Positions 1 through 10,422 of a stretch of 64,000 bases of DNA are shown here, in pieces. Below the pieces are notes generated by a model. It was not told the DNA's origin and searched no databases. It saw only the letters and a list, made by a program, of their open reading frames with translations. Location: contig JBBQBI010000015.1 in the NCBI GenBank assembly GCA_038363005.1, forward strand, positions 1-64,000. Reading direction: 5' to 3'. The position numbers and the translations under genes are program-made. Numbering within the stretch: the stretch's first letter is position 1; every line of letters begins with the position of its first letter. Source of the DNA: JAKOWB01 sp038363005 (GTDB taxonomy: Bacteria > Pseudomonadota > Alphaproteobacteria > Kiloniellales > JACOMY01).

Positions 1-2233
<2,233 letters not shown>

Positions 2234-2447
2234 GGGGGAGGGGCCTCTATCTTCGCGTTTCGTTCTTCAGATAGCACGCGTCAGGCGACGGACAAAGCGG
2301 TGGACGGCGATGCCCGGTCGGAGGCCCGCGCCTACCCACAGGCAACGCTGTCACGAAGCCGAAATCTCCTTGGTTTTGCCCGGCTACGTTGTTTAGAGTC
2401 GGCGCCTCGGATACTGAACGACTCCGGTGTGTGTGAAAGGTCAGCGT

Positions 2448-2942
2448 ATGGCAGGTAGCGTCAACAAGGTCATTCTGGTCGGCAATCTTGGGCGCGACCC
2501 CGAGGTGCGCACGATGCAGAGTGGTGGGCGTGTCTGCAACCTGTCGGTGGCCACCTCGGAGACCTGGCGCGACAAGGCCAGCGGCGAACGCAAGGAGCGT
2601 ACCGAGTGGCACCGCGTCGTCGTGTTCAACGATAACCTCGTCAAGCTTTGCGAGAGCTATTTGCGCAAGGGCTCCAAGGTCTATATCGAAGGCCAGCTGG
2701 AAACCCGCAAGTGGCAGGACCAAAGCGGCCAGGAGAAGTACTCGACCGAAGTCGTGCTGCGTGCCTTCCGTGGCGAGATCACGATGCTCGACACGCGCGG
2801 CGGCGGCGGCGACTCGGGTGGCGACCCTGGCGGCTATGGCGGCGACGGGGGTGGCCCCGGTGGCGGGGCCGGCGGCGGGTCGGGTGGTGGGCGCGGTTCG
2901 GCGCCCCCGCGCGGCGATCTGGATGACGATATTCCGTTCTGA
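2448..2942 (+). CDS. ssb: Single-stranded DNA-binding protein SSB
   Basis: Binds and protects single-stranded DNA in replication, repair and recombination. The 164-residue product has an N-terminal OB fold beginning 'MAGSVNKVILVGNLGRDPEV'. A long glycine-rich linker follows (about residues 118-155). The acidic C-terminal tip ends DDDIPF, the conserved docking peptide for partner proteins. The ATG at 2448 is preferred because AAAGG lies just upstream and the family starts with MAGSVNKV; an in-frame upstream GTG at 2427 would add seven non-conserved residues. It is divergent from uvrA and followed by an HU gene. Confidence 0.97.
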   Translation: MAGSVNKVILVGNLGRDPEVRTMQSGGRVCNLSVATSETWRDKASGERKERTEWHRVVVFNDNLVKLCESYLRKGSKVYIEGQLETRKWQDQSGQEKYSTEVVLRAFRGEITMLDTRGGGGDSGGDPGGYGGDGGGPGGGAGGGSGGGRGSAPPRGDLDDDIPF

Positions 2943-2968
2943 TGCAGCCGGCGGGCGGCGTTTCGTGC

Positions 2969-2998
2969 TTGACCTTGCCTTCCGGTTTCTCTCATAGC
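2969..2998 (+). promoter_or_regulatory. Probable sigma70-type promoter for the HU gene
   Basis: TTGACC at 2969-2974 and CATAGC at 2993-2998, spaced 18 nt, lie in the gap between ssb and the HU start at 3031. The -35 match is good and the -10 only partial. A strong GGGAGGG ribosome site follows at about 3016-3022. Confidence 0.4.
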
Positions 2999-3030
2999 TA
3001 GTTCACCGTTTGACAGGGAGGGCTGTTGTT

Positions 3031-3312
3031 ATGTCCAAGTCCATGACCAAGGCCGATATCATCGCGCACGTCGCAGATAAGGCTGGCGTCTCGAAGGCCT
3101 CGGCGCAGGACGCGGTCGACGCCTTCATTGGCGCGATCGAGAAGGGTCTGAAGGGTGGAGGCATTCGTGTCGCCGGCCTCGGCACCTTCAGCGTTCGCAA
3201 GCGTGCGGCGCGCATGGGCCGCAATCCGCAGACCGGCGCGACCATCAAGATCGCCGCCAGCAAGTCTGTCGGCTTCAAGGCGGCGAAGAACCTGAAGGAC
3301 GCTGCGCGCTAA
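3031..3312 (+). CDS. hup: HU-family histone-like DNA-binding protein
   Basis: Small basic dimeric nucleoid protein that bends DNA. The 93-residue product has the HU helical N-terminus 'MTKADIIAHVADKAGVSKA' (starting at residue 5). It also has the arm motif 'GLGTFSVRKRAARMGRNPQT', a close match to the HU signature GxFxxxxRxARxGxNPxTG. The ATG at 3031 is chosen because GGGAGGG stands 8 nt upstream; the ORF could be opened from a TTG seven codons earlier, but that start has no ribosome site. HU rather than IHF is favoured because the arm and C-terminus 'GFKAAKNLKDAAR' follow HU-beta. The gene appears to be its own transcription unit, behind the promoter-like boxes at 2969-2998. Confidence 0.95.
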   Translation: MSKSMTKADIIAHVADKAGVSKASAQDAVDAFIGAIEKGLKGGGIRVAGLGTFSVRKRAARMGRNPQTGATIKIAASKSVGFKAAKNLKDAAR

Positions 3313-3660
3313 CCAGCGCGTCTGCGTTCCAAAGTTTCAGCGGCGTGATCGCCCCGTCCGGGGTGGTCGCGCCGTTTGCCTTTTGTAGGCTCGACTCCTG
3401 GGCCGATTCGGCCCGAATCCGCCGCCGCGACACGGGGAAGTGAAGAAGGCGTCGCGGGGGTCGCAAGAAGTTCCGAATAGATCATATATTTCAATGAATT
3501 ATCCGAGCCATTTTCGGCTGCCCGCGAGATTGTGACGACTGGGTGGCTGTGCTAGCGTCGGGACGTTCCTGAAGCGCCGCCGAACGCGGGCGCCGGCGGC
3601 CATTTCCGCCGAGCCAACGCCCGACGTGCGCAACCCCTTTGCCTAGCGAGAATTGCCCGA
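3313..3660. other. 348-nt non-coding gap between HU gene and gyrA
   Basis: No credible gene is seen. The HU stop codon lies inside a small inverted repeat (CGCGCT-aacc-AGCGCG, 3305-3320) without a T-run. A second short one, CCCC-gtcc-GGGG, follows near 3355. An AT-rich patch at about 3478-3515 stands out from the GC-rich surroundings. A possible gyrA promoter is TTGTGA (3530-3535), 17 nt, TAGCGT (3553-3558). That would give a long leader of about 95 nt before the GTG at 3661. All of these sites are weak matches. Confidence 0.4.
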
Positions 3661-6438
3661 GTGACCGACAGCCTGCCCCCCAACGCTGGCCAGCCGCGCG
3701 ACCACGGCGTGCAGCCGGTGACCATCGAAGAAGAGATGCGGCGCAGCTACCTCGACTACGCGATGAGCGTAATCGTCGCGCGTGCGCTGCCCGATGTGCG
3801 CGACGGCCTGAAGCCGGTGCATCGCCGCATCCTGTTTTCGATGAAGGAGCAGGGCTACGACTGGAACCGCGCCTATCGCAAGTCGGCGCGCATCGTCGGC
3901 GACGTCATGGGCCAGTACCACCCGCACGGCGACAAGGCGATCTATGACGCCATGGTGCGCATGGCGCAGCCCTGGTCGATGCGGCTGGAGCTGATCGACG
4001 GCCAAGGCAACTTCGGTTCGATCGACGACGATCCGCCGGCGGCCATGCGCTACACCGAGGCGCGCCTGGCGCGGGCCGCCTCGGAGCACCTGCTGGCCGA
4101 CATCGACGAAGACACGGTCGACTTTCAGGCGAACTACGATGAAACCACGCGGGAACCCACGGTCCTGCCGGCCAAGCTGCCGAACCTGCTGGTGAATGGC
4201 GCCGGCGGCATCGCCGTCGGCATGGCGACCAACATTCCGCCGCATAATTTGGCCGAGGTGGTGGACGCCCTGGTGGCGCTGGCCGACGACGGCTCCATGA
4301 CGCTGGAGCAGATCATGGGCCACATCCGCGGCCCCGATTTCCCGACCGGCGGCGTCATCGTCGGCCGCACCACGCTGCTCGAGGGCTATCGCACCGGGCG
4401 CGGCACCATCATCGTGCGCGGCCGCGCTGAGATCGAGGAAGGCAAGGGCGGCAAGTCCACAATCATCATCAACGAGATCCCCTTCCAGCTGTCCAAGGCG
4501 CGGCTGATCGAACGCATCGCCGAGGTGGTGCGCGAGAAGGTGGTCGAGGGCATCACCGACCTGCGCGACGAAAGCGATCGCGACGGCCTGCGCGTGGTGA
4601 TCGAGCTGCGCAAGGACGTGCAGGCCGACGTGGTGCTGAACCAGCTGTACCAGCACACGCCGCTGCAGGGCTCCTTCGGCATCAACCTGCTGGCCATCGA
4701 CGGCAAGCGCCCGGTGCTGATGAGCCTCAAGGACATGCTGCAGGCCTTCCTGCGCTTCCGCGAGGAGGTCATCACCCGGCGCACCGCCTTCCGGCTGAAC
4801 AAGGCGCGCGAGCGCGCCCACGTGCTGGTCGGCCTGGCCATCGCGGTGGCCAACATCGACGAGATCGTCACGCTGATCCGCGCCGCCAAGGATCCGACCA
4901 CGGCGCGCGAGGGCTTGATGGCGCGCGACTGGCCGGCCGGCGACGTGGCGCCGCTGGTGGCGTTGATCGACGAGCCGGGGCATCGCGTCGCCGCGGACGG
5001 TACCTACCGCCTGTCGGAAGTGCAGGCCAAGGCGATCCTGGCCCTGCAGCTGCAGCGCCTGACCGGGCTGGAGCGCGACAAGATCGCCGAGGAACTGCAG
5101 GGCCTGGCGGCGGAGATCCGCGGCTTCCTGGAGATCCTGGCATCGCGCACTCTGCTGATGGACATCTTGAAGAATGAGCTGCTGGAGCTGAAGCAGCGCT
5201 ACGGCGACGCGCGGCGCACCGGGCTGGAAGACGGCGGCGCCGACACCGACATCGAGGACCTGATCCAGCGCGAGGAGATGGTGGTCACGCTGTCGCACAC
5301 CGGCTGGATCAAGCGGGTGCCCCTGGCGGCCTATCGCACGCAGCGGCGCGGCGGCAAGGGCAAGTCGGCGATGGCGACCAAGGACGAGGATTTCGTCACC
5401 ACGGTCTTCGCCTGCTGGACCCACACGCCGGTGCTGTTTTTCTCCTCCGCCGGCATGGTTTATCGCCTGAAGGTCTGGCGCCTGCCCCTGGGCAGCCCGC
5501 AGGCCCGGGGCAAGGCGCTGGTCAACCTGCTGCCGCTGGGCAAGGGCGAGACCATCACCGCTTTCCTGCCGCTGCCCGAGGACGAGGCCGAGTGGGAGAC
5601 GCGGCAGCTGGTCTTCGCCACTTCGGCCGGCACTATCCGGCGCAACCGCCTGTCCGACTTCCGCAACATCCGGCAGAGCGGCCTGATCGCCATGAAGCTG
5701 GACGAGGACGTGCGTCTGGTCGCCGTGCGCGACGTCGCCTGGACCGAGGCCGACGAGGCCGATCCGGCGGCGCAGCGCCCACGCGTGCTGCTGGTGACCG
5801 CCGGCGGCAAGGCGACCAAGTTCCCGCTCGACGAGGTGCGGTTGTTCGAGGGGCGCGCCTCCTCGGGCGTGCGCGGCATTCGCCTGGCGGCCGGCGACCA
5901 GCTGATCGACATGTCGATCCTGGATGGCTTCTCGCCCTCGGTGGAGGAGCGCGAGGCCTACTTCGCCGGTGGCGCCGGCCTGGCGCCGGAACGCCAAGAG
6001 GAACTGGCCAAGCACGAGCAGCTCATCCTGTCAGTGGCCGACGACGGCCTGGGACGTCTGACCTCGTCCTACGAGTTCCGCGAGACGGCGCGTGGCGGAC
6101 AGGGCATCAACAACCTCGAGCTGTCGCGCGGCCGCGGCAAGCCGGCAGCCCGCGTGGTCGCCACTTTCCCGGCCGAGCTGGGCGATCACCTCATGCTGGT
6201 GACCGACGGCGGCACCATGATCCGCTGCCCGGTACAGGGCATCCGCCAGGCCGGTCGCGCCACGCGCGGCGTGCGAATCCTGGATGTCGCCGACAGCGAG
6301 CGCGTGGTATCGGTGACGCGCCTGCTCGACGATGGCGAGGATGCCAGCGACGAGGGCACAGCGGGCGAGGGCCCGACCGATACGGATTCTGGCGATGACA
6401 CCGCCAAGGGGTCCGACACGGGGCAGGAGCCGGCCTAG
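3661..6438 (+). CDS. gyrA: DNA gyrase subunit A
   Basis: Breakage-reunion subunit of gyrase, which introduces negative supercoils together with GyrB. The product is 925 residues. The N-terminal motif 'RSYLDYAMSVIVARALPDVR' is intact. The catalytic tyrosine is Tyr131 in 'AAMRYTEARL'. The GyrA box 'QRRGGKGKS' in the C-terminal pinwheel domain separates GyrA from ParC. An acidic, Asp/Glu/Gly/Thr-rich tail ends the protein. The start is GTG at 3661, aligning with family N-termini; only a weak GAG precedes it. The quinolone-determining loop reads 'HPHGDKAIYD', with Lys92 at the position of E. coli Ser83 and Asp96 at the position of Asp87 (see findings). It is followed 54 nt later by coaD. Confidence 0.97.
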   Translation: MTDSLPPNAGQPRDHGVQPVTIEEEMRRSYLDYAMSVIVARALPDVRDGLKPVHRRILFSMKEQGYDWNRAYRKSARIVGDVMGQYHPHGDKAIYDAMVRMAQPWSMRLELIDGQGNFGSIDDDPPAAMRYTEARLARAASEHLLADIDEDTVDFQANYDETTREPTVLPAKLPNLLVNGAGGIAVGMATNIPPHNLAEVVDALVALADDGSMTLEQIMGHIRGPDFPTGGVIVGRTTLLEGYRTGRGTIIVRGRAEIEEGKGGKSTIIINEIPFQLSKARLIERIAEVVREKVVEGITDLRDESDRDGLRVVIELRKDVQADVVLNQLYQHTPLQGSFGINLLAIDGKRPVLMSLKDMLQAFLRFREEVITRRTAFRLNKARERAHVLVGLAIAVANIDEIVTLIRAAKDPTTAREGLMARDWPAGDVAPLVALIDEPGHRVAADGTYRLSEVQAKAILALQLQRLTGLERDKIAEELQGLAAEIRGFLEILASRTLLMDILKNELLELKQRYGDARRTGLEDGGADTDIEDLIQREEMVVTLSHTGWIKRVPLAAYRTQRRGGKGKSAMATKDEDFVTTVFACWTHTPVLFFSSAGMVYRLKVWRLPLGSPQARGKALVNLLPLGKGETITAFLPLPEDEAEWETRQLVFATSAGTIRRNRLSDFRNIRQSGLIAMKLDEDVRLVAVRDVAWTEADEADPAAQRPRVLLVTAGGKATKFPLDEVRLFEGRASSGVRGIRLAAGDQLIDMSILDGFSPSVEEREAYFAGGAGLAPERQEELAKHEQLILSVADDGLGRLTSSYEFRETARGGQGINNLELSRGRGKPAARVVATFPAELGDHLMLVTDGGTMIRCPVQGIRQAGRATRGVRILDVADSERVVSVTRLLDDGEDASDEGTAGEGPTDTDSGDDTAKGSDTGQEPA

Positions 6439-6492
6439 CGGCTGATCCTGGCGGGAACGGGGACAGGGACGTCACGAGGGGACGAGGGCGCG

Positions 6493-6999
6493 ATGGCAAA
6501 ACCTTTGATCGGGGTCTATCCGGGCACCTTCGATCCCATCACCAACGGCCATCTGGACATCATCACCCGCGCCACGCGGGTGGTGGACCGCCTGATCGTC
6601 GCGGTGGCCAAGAACGACGGCAAGGGCCCGCTGTTCACCACCGACGAGCGCCTGGCCATGGTCCGCGAGGAGCTGGCGCAGATCCAGACTAACGGCGTCG
6701 CCATCGAGGCGCGCCCCTTCGACAACCTGCTGATGCACTTCGCGCAGGAGGTCCACGCCTCGGTCATCGTGCGTGGCCTGCGCGCGGTCTCCGACTTCGA
6801 GTACGAGTTCCAGATGGCCGGCATGAACACCCGCCTCGACCCCAAGGTGGAGACCGTGTTCCTCATGGCGTCGGAGCGGCAGCAGTTCATCTCCTCGCGC
6901 TTCGTCAAGGAGATCGGCTGGCTCGGCGGTGACATCTCGTCCTTCGTCACCTCGCGCGTCGCCGCCCGCCTCAAGGAGCGCTTCGCCCGCGGGGCCTAG
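6493..6999 (+). CDS. coaD: Pantetheine-phosphate adenylyltransferase
   Basis: Catalyses the penultimate step of coenzyme A synthesis: 4'-phosphopantetheine + ATP to dephospho-CoA + PPi. The 168-residue length is typical of CoaD. The nucleotidyl-transferase motif T-x-G-H family signature is seen in 'YPGTFDPITNGHLDI', and the C-terminal 'ISSRFVKEI' matches the ISSTxxKE motif with Arg in place of Thr. It lies 54 nt behind gyrA on the same strand, as in many Alphaproteobacteria. The ATG at 6493 has GAGG-type purine tracts just upstream. Confidence 0.97.
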   Translation: MAKPLIGVYPGTFDPITNGHLDIITRATRVVDRLIVAVAKNDGKGPLFTTDERLAMVREELAQIQTNGVAIEARPFDNLLMHFAQEVHASVIVRGLRAVSDFEYEFQMAGMNTRLDPKVETVFLMASERQQFISSRFVKEIGWLGGDISSFVTSRVAARLKERFARGA

Positions 7000-7086
7000 C
7001 GGACTGCCTTTCCGCCAGCGCAGTGGCGCAGACTTGCGGGCTGCGCGACAATGGCGCTCCCCGCAGTGGGGAGGAGGCGAGTCGCC

Positions 7087-7887
7087 ATGTGTCGTTGGGC
7101 GGCCTACATCGGGCCGAAGATCTTCCTCGAACAGATCGTCTGCGCGCCGCACCAGTCGCTGATCGCGCAAAGCCAGCACGCGCGCGAAGGCAAGGCGGAA
7201 ACCAACGGCGACGGCTTCGGCCTGGCCTGGTACGACGAGCGGCCCGAACCCGGCCTATACCGCGACATCCTGCCGGCCTGGAGCGACCCCAACCTTCGTA
7301 GCCTGGCACGCCAGGTGCGCTCCGGCCTGTTCTTGGCGCATGTGCGCGCCTCGACCGGCACGGCAACCAACCGCAGCAACTGCCACCCCTTCGCCGTCGG
7401 CCGCTGGAGCTTCATGCACAACGGCCAGATCGGCGGCTACGAGCGGCTGCGCCGCCGCCTCGACATGCTGCTGCCCGAGGAGCTCTACCCCCACCGCAAC
7501 GGCACCACCGATTCGGAAGTCATGTTCCTGATCGCCCTCGGCCTCGGCCTGGAGCAGGACCCGGTCGGCGCGCTCGCTCGCATGGCCGGCCTGGTGGAGG
7601 ATCTCGCCGCCGGCCTGGGCCAGCCGCCGCTGCTGCGGTTCACCGCAGCTTTGAGTGACGGCGAGCGGCTCTACGCCGTGCGCTATGCCACCGACGCCTT
7701 CGCGCCGACGCTCTACTACCGCCACGGCCCCGGCGGCGGCTGCACCGTGGCTTCCGAGCCGCTGGACGCCGAACAACGCAGCGACTGGCAAGCGCTGCCG
7801 CCCGGCAGCTTCGCCATCGTCACCGACGGCGCCGTCGAGGTGCAGCCCTTCCGCCCGCTGCGGGCCGAGGCCAAGGGCGCGGCCTGA
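7087..7887 (+). CDS. Class II (N-terminal nucleophile) glutamine amidotransferase, EgtC/YafJ-like
   Basis: Ntn-hydrolase-type glutamine amidotransferase domain protein of 266 residues. The start at 7087 puts Cys2 directly after Met ('MCRWAAYIGP'), as required for the catalytic N-terminal cysteine. GGAGG lies about 12 nt upstream. Typical class II features follow: 'NGDGFGLAWY', 'FLAHVRAST', 'NCHPFAVGRWSFMHNGQIGG' and 'TDSEVMF'. It resembles YafJ/EgtC-type proteins, which hydrolyse gamma-glutamyl compounds. No egtA, egtB or egtD gene lies nearby, so a role in ergothioneine synthesis is not supported. The true substrate is unknown. Confidence 0.85.
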   Translation: MCRWAAYIGPKIFLEQIVCAPHQSLIAQSQHAREGKAETNGDGFGLAWYDERPEPGLYRDILPAWSDPNLRSLARQVRSGLFLAHVRASTGTATNRSNCHPFAVGRWSFMHNGQIGGYERLRRRLDMLLPEELYPHRNGTTDSEVMFLIALGLGLEQDPVGALARMAGLVEDLAAGLGQPPLLRFTAALSDGERLYAVRYATDAFAPTLYYRHGPGGGCTVASEPLDAEQRSDWQALPPGSFAIVTDGAVEVQPFRPLRAEAKGAA

Positions 7888-7902
7888 GGCGCTCTGTCGG
7901 TG

Positions 7903-7931
7903 TTGACCGTTCCCTCGCCCCTCAATAGGGT
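7903..7931 (+). promoter_or_regulatory. Probable sigma70-type promoter for tRNA-Lys
   Basis: TTGACC at 7903-7908 and TAGGGT at 7926-7931, spaced 17 nt, end 15 nt before the tRNA-Lys gene. Good -35, moderate -10, ideal spacing. Confidence 0.55.
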
Positions 7932-7946
7932 CCGGCCGCGATTCCC

Positions 7947-8022
7947 GAGCCCGTAGCTCAGTTGGTAGAGCACGTGACTTTTAATCATGGGGTCCCGGGT
8001 TCGAATCCCGGCGGGCTCACCA
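7947..8022 (+). tRNA. tRNA-Lys (anticodon TTT)
   Basis: A complete 76-nt cloverleaf. Acceptor arms GAGCCCG (7947-7953) and CGGGCTC (8012-8018) pair fully. The D-arm GCTCAGTTGGTAGAGC is standard. The anticodon stem CGTGA/TCATG flanks the loop CTTTTAA with anticodon TTT at 7980-7982. The T-loop is TTCGAAT. The 3' CCA (8020-8022) is encoded. Confidence 0.98.
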
Positions 8023-8150
8023 CTGTCCCCACGACTTGTCGCAACGTCGCTGCTTCGCCCTGCCACCATACAGCGGCGGGCGATGCCGCTGGCCGTGGCG
8101 CGCTTGCGGGCGCAGGGTCGTCACCCGACCTTCGAGGCACGGAAGATCAG

Positions 8151-8570
8151 ATGCAACGTCTCCTCTCCAGCGTGGCCCTGGCCAGCGTGACCCTTGCTGC
8201 ACTGCTGGTGGCCGTGCCCGCCGGCGCCTTCGATGAGGCACAGCTGCAGCAACTACTGGCGACCAAGAGTTGCCCGGCTTGCGATCTCAGCTACGCCGAC
8301 CTGTCGTTCGCCATCCTGATCCGCGCCGACCTGACCGGGGCCAATCTCGCCGGGGCCAATCTCAATTACGCCGATCTGCGCGAGGCAATCTTGACCAACA
8401 GCGACCTGAGCCGCGCCCTGCTGTCCCACGCCCTCCTGGGCGACGCGGATATCACCGGCGCCGACCTGACGGACGCGCTGTTCTGCCAGACGACCATGCC
8501 GGATTACCGCGAGCGACCGGCGCGGCAGGGACCCGGAGTCTATATCCAGGAATTGCCCTGCCCCTATTGA
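8151..8570 (+). CDS. Secreted pentapeptide-repeat protein (short)
   Basis: 139 residues. A hydrophobic signal peptide (about residues 1-24, ending 'VPAGAFD') is followed by 'LQQLLATKSCPACDLSYADL'. Pentapeptide repeats of the A(D/N)Lxx type then run over about residues 43-115 ('ADLTGANLAGANLNYADL'), which should form a right-handed quadrilateral beta helix. The ATG at 8151 is preferred because GGAAGA lies just upstream and the signal peptide begins there. Its N-terminal layout (FDxxxLQxLxxTxSCxxCDLS) is shared with the convergent gene at 8599-9303. Function is unknown; a periplasmic location is predicted. Two extra cysteines near the C-terminus may form disulfides. Confidence 0.85.
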   Translation: MQRLLSSVALASVTLAALLVAVPAGAFDEAQLQQLLATKSCPACDLSYADLSFAILIRADLTGANLAGANLNYADLREAILTNSDLSRALLSHALLGDADITGADLTDALFCQTTMPDYRERPARQGPGVYIQELPCPY

Positions 8571-8598
8571 TCGCCGCCGCGGTGCGGCCTGGCGCAGC

Positions 8599-9303
8599 TC
8601 AGCAGTCGTCGTTGTAGGTCACGCCGTTGCCGTCCTTGGCACCACACCACTTGACGTCGGTGGTCATGGCGTTCTCGAAAGTGGTGCCGGCTATGTTGGT
8701 GTTCGACAGGTTGGCTTGGCGCAGGTTGGCGCCGGCGAGATTGGCATTGGTCAGATTGGCGCCTGAGAGGTCGGCGGAGGGCAGGCCGGCGCTCTCCAGG
8801 GCGGCGCCGGTGAGATTCGCGTTTATCAGCTTGGCGAAGGTGAGGTCGGCCCCCTCCAGGTTGGCGTTCGTCAAGTTGGCCTTGGTCAGGATCGTCCAGC
8901 GCATATTGGCGTTGCTCAGGGTCACGGCTGTCAGGTCGGCGCCGGTCATGTCCGCCCCGGTGGCGCCCTGTACGCCGCCGCCCAGTTTCGCTTTGGCCAG
9001 GTTCGCGCCGGCCAGTTTCGCGTTGGTCAGGATCGCCCGGGAGAGGTCGGTCCGCACCAGCGTCGCGCCGCGCAGGTCGGCGCCCGCCAGGTTGGCGCCC
9101 CAGATCGAGGTGTCCTGCAGGTTGGCATTCCTGAGATTGGCGCCGGGCAGCTCGATTTGATCCAACTCGGCATTCGAGAGATCGCAGCCCGCGCAGGAGC
9201 CGGTGTCCTTCAGCCGCTGGAGGTGAGCGGCATCGAAGGCCTGGGCTGGAAGCGCGAGTGCGCAGCCCAGCAGGGCCACGAGCGCTATTGATCGATTCTT
9301 CAT
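8599..9303 (-). CDS. Secreted pentapeptide-repeat protein (long)
   Basis: 234 residues with a clear signal peptide ending 'ALPAQAFDA', then 'LQRLKDTGSCAGCDLSNAEL'. A long run of pentapeptide repeats follows ('ANLRNANLQDTSIWGANLAG' and onward, to about residue 215), and the C-terminus is Cys-containing. The ATG at 9303 has an excellent GGAGG ribosome site 5 nt upstream; the longer reading frame to 9570 has none. It converges on 8151-8570, a shorter relative with the same leader design, leaving only 28 nt between the stops. Many pentapeptide proteins are structural; no specific partner is suggested here. Confidence 0.87.
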   Translation of the reverse strand: MKNRSIALVALLGCALALPAQAFDAAHLQRLKDTGSCAGCDLSNAELDQIELPGANLRNANLQDTSIWGANLAGADLRGATLVRTDLSRAILTNAKLAGANLAKAKLGGGVQGATGADMTGADLTAVTLSNANMRWTILTKANLTNANLEGADLTFAKLINANLTGAALESAGLPSADLSGANLTNANLAGANLRQANLSNTNIAGTTFENAMTTDVKWCGAKDGNGVTYNDDC

Positions 9304-9394
9304 CGTTTCCTCCGCCGCAGGTTTGTTGGTTGAGCTTTCACCATAGGCGCATGTGACTACGCGGCAATGCGCAATCGCCCCTTGGTCGCGGCAA

Positions 9395-10297
9395 TCACAC
9401 GGCGGCTTGCAGCCAGGCAATGAGGCGGCGCACCACCGGCTTCTCGCCGCGCGCCTGCGGGTGCACCAGGCAATAGGGATGCGCCAGCGGCAGCGCGGTC
9501 GTAAAGGGCGCGACCAGGCGCCCCGCCGCCAGGTCCGGGCCGGCAAGCAGGCGCTGGCCCAGCGCGACACCCGCGCCGGCGACCGCCAGGTCGATCACCA
9601 GGCTCGACATGCTGGTCTTGTGGCCGCGCTCGACGCCCAGCTGCCGGCTGCTGCCGGCGGCGCGGAACCAGGCCGGCCAGGTCGGGTAGGAGGCGAAGCT
9701 GGCGCCCCAGTCGATGTGGATCAGGTCGCGTTCGGGGATTGAACCCGGGTCGTCCGGATCCAGTGCGACGCGTGCCAGGTAGCCCGGCGCGCAGAGTGGC
9801 GTGACCTGGTCGCGGATCAGCGGCAGGGTGACCAGGTCGGGATAGAGATGCTCGCCATAGCTTAGCCGCAGGTCGATGTGATGGTGGGCGAAGTCGACCG
9901 GGTCGTCCTCGACCCTGAACTCGCAGCGCACCTCGGGCGCGCTCGCCAGGAAGGCACCCAGCTGATGGTTCAGCCAGCGCACCGCGATCGAGGGCAGGGC
10001 GCTGACCACCAGGTGGGCGCGCGCCTCGCCACGCAGCAACCGGGCGGTCATGGCCGAGAGGCGGTCGATGATCTCGGCGGCGTCGGCGAAGACCGAGAGG
10101 CCGGCGTCAGTGAGCTGCAGGCGGTTGTGCCGGCGGATGAAGAGCTGGCGGCCGAAGAACTCGCCCAGGATGCGGAGCTGCTGGCTGACGGCGCCCGGCG
10201 TGACCGAGAGCTCGCGCGCTGCCAGGCTGAGGCTGCCGAGCCGTGCGACAGCCTCGAAGGCCTTGATGGCATTGAGCGGCGGCAGCTTGCGCGGCAT
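9395..10297 (-). CDS. LysR-family transcriptional regulator, GcvA-like
   Basis: 300-residue LysR regulator. The N-terminal winged helix-turn-helix reads 'PPLNAIKAFEAVARLGSLSL' then 'AARELSVTPGAVSQQLRILG', which is the GcvA/AmpR subgroup pattern. A C-terminal effector-binding domain follows, with typical 'SALPSIAVRWLNHQLGAFL' and 'DLRLSYGEHLYPDLVTLPLI'. ATG at 10297 has AAGGG 8 nt upstream. It is transcribed divergently from the Rieske oxygenase gene at 10423. A perfect T-N11-A palindrome (10320-10336) lies in the intergenic gap, where such regulators bind. The same palindrome recurs before the second Rieske operon at 19215, making this protein the likely local activator of both. The effector is unknown. 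Confidence 0.93.
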   Translation of the reverse strand: MPRKLPPLNAIKAFEAVARLGSLSLAARELSVTPGAVSQQLRILGEFFGRQLFIRRHNRLQLTDAGLSVFADAAEIIDRLSAMTARLLRGEARAHLVVSALPSIAVRWLNHQLGAFLASAPEVRCEFRVEDDPVDFAHHHIDLRLSYGEHLYPDLVTLPLIRDQVTPLCAPGYLARVALDPDDPGSIPERDLIHIDWGASFASYPTWPAWFRAAGSSRQLGVERGHKTSMSSLVIDLAVAGAGVALGQRLLAGPDLAAGRLVAPFTTALPLAHPYCLVHPQARGEKPVVRRLIAWLQAAV

Positions 10298-10319
10298 GTG
10301 CGGCGCCCTTCTGACTAGA

Positions 10320-10336
10320 GTTTAGATTATCTAAAC
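10320..10336. promoter_or_regulatory. Putative LysR operator (perfect palindrome)
   Basis: GTTTAGA-TTA-TCTAAAC, a 17-bp palindrome with a 3-nt centre. It contains the 13-bp T-N11-A core TTAGATTATCTAA. It lies 22 nt upstream of the LysR start and 86 nt upstream of the divergent Rieske gene start. A copy with one core mismatch is at 19292-19304. In GC-rich DNA such a match is unlikely by chance. Confidence 0.75.
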
Positions 10337-10422
10337 CCTTGGGAGAATTAGTGCAATTCTGCCGGTACTGGCGCGGCCCTAGGCTGGTGCCGTTGGCCCT
10401 GCGGCGGTCTGGGAGTCTGTGC

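Noticed and set aside
2234..2447. Possible LexA/SOS box between uvrA and ssb
   Set aside because: Only isolated half-sites (GTTC near 2260, GAAC near 2416) are present; no GTTC-N7-GTTC or GAAC-N7-GAAC pair was found.
3643..6015. 790-codon open frame opposite gyrA
   Set aside because: Complement of an unmistakable gyrA gene; the composition is that of an antisense shadow.
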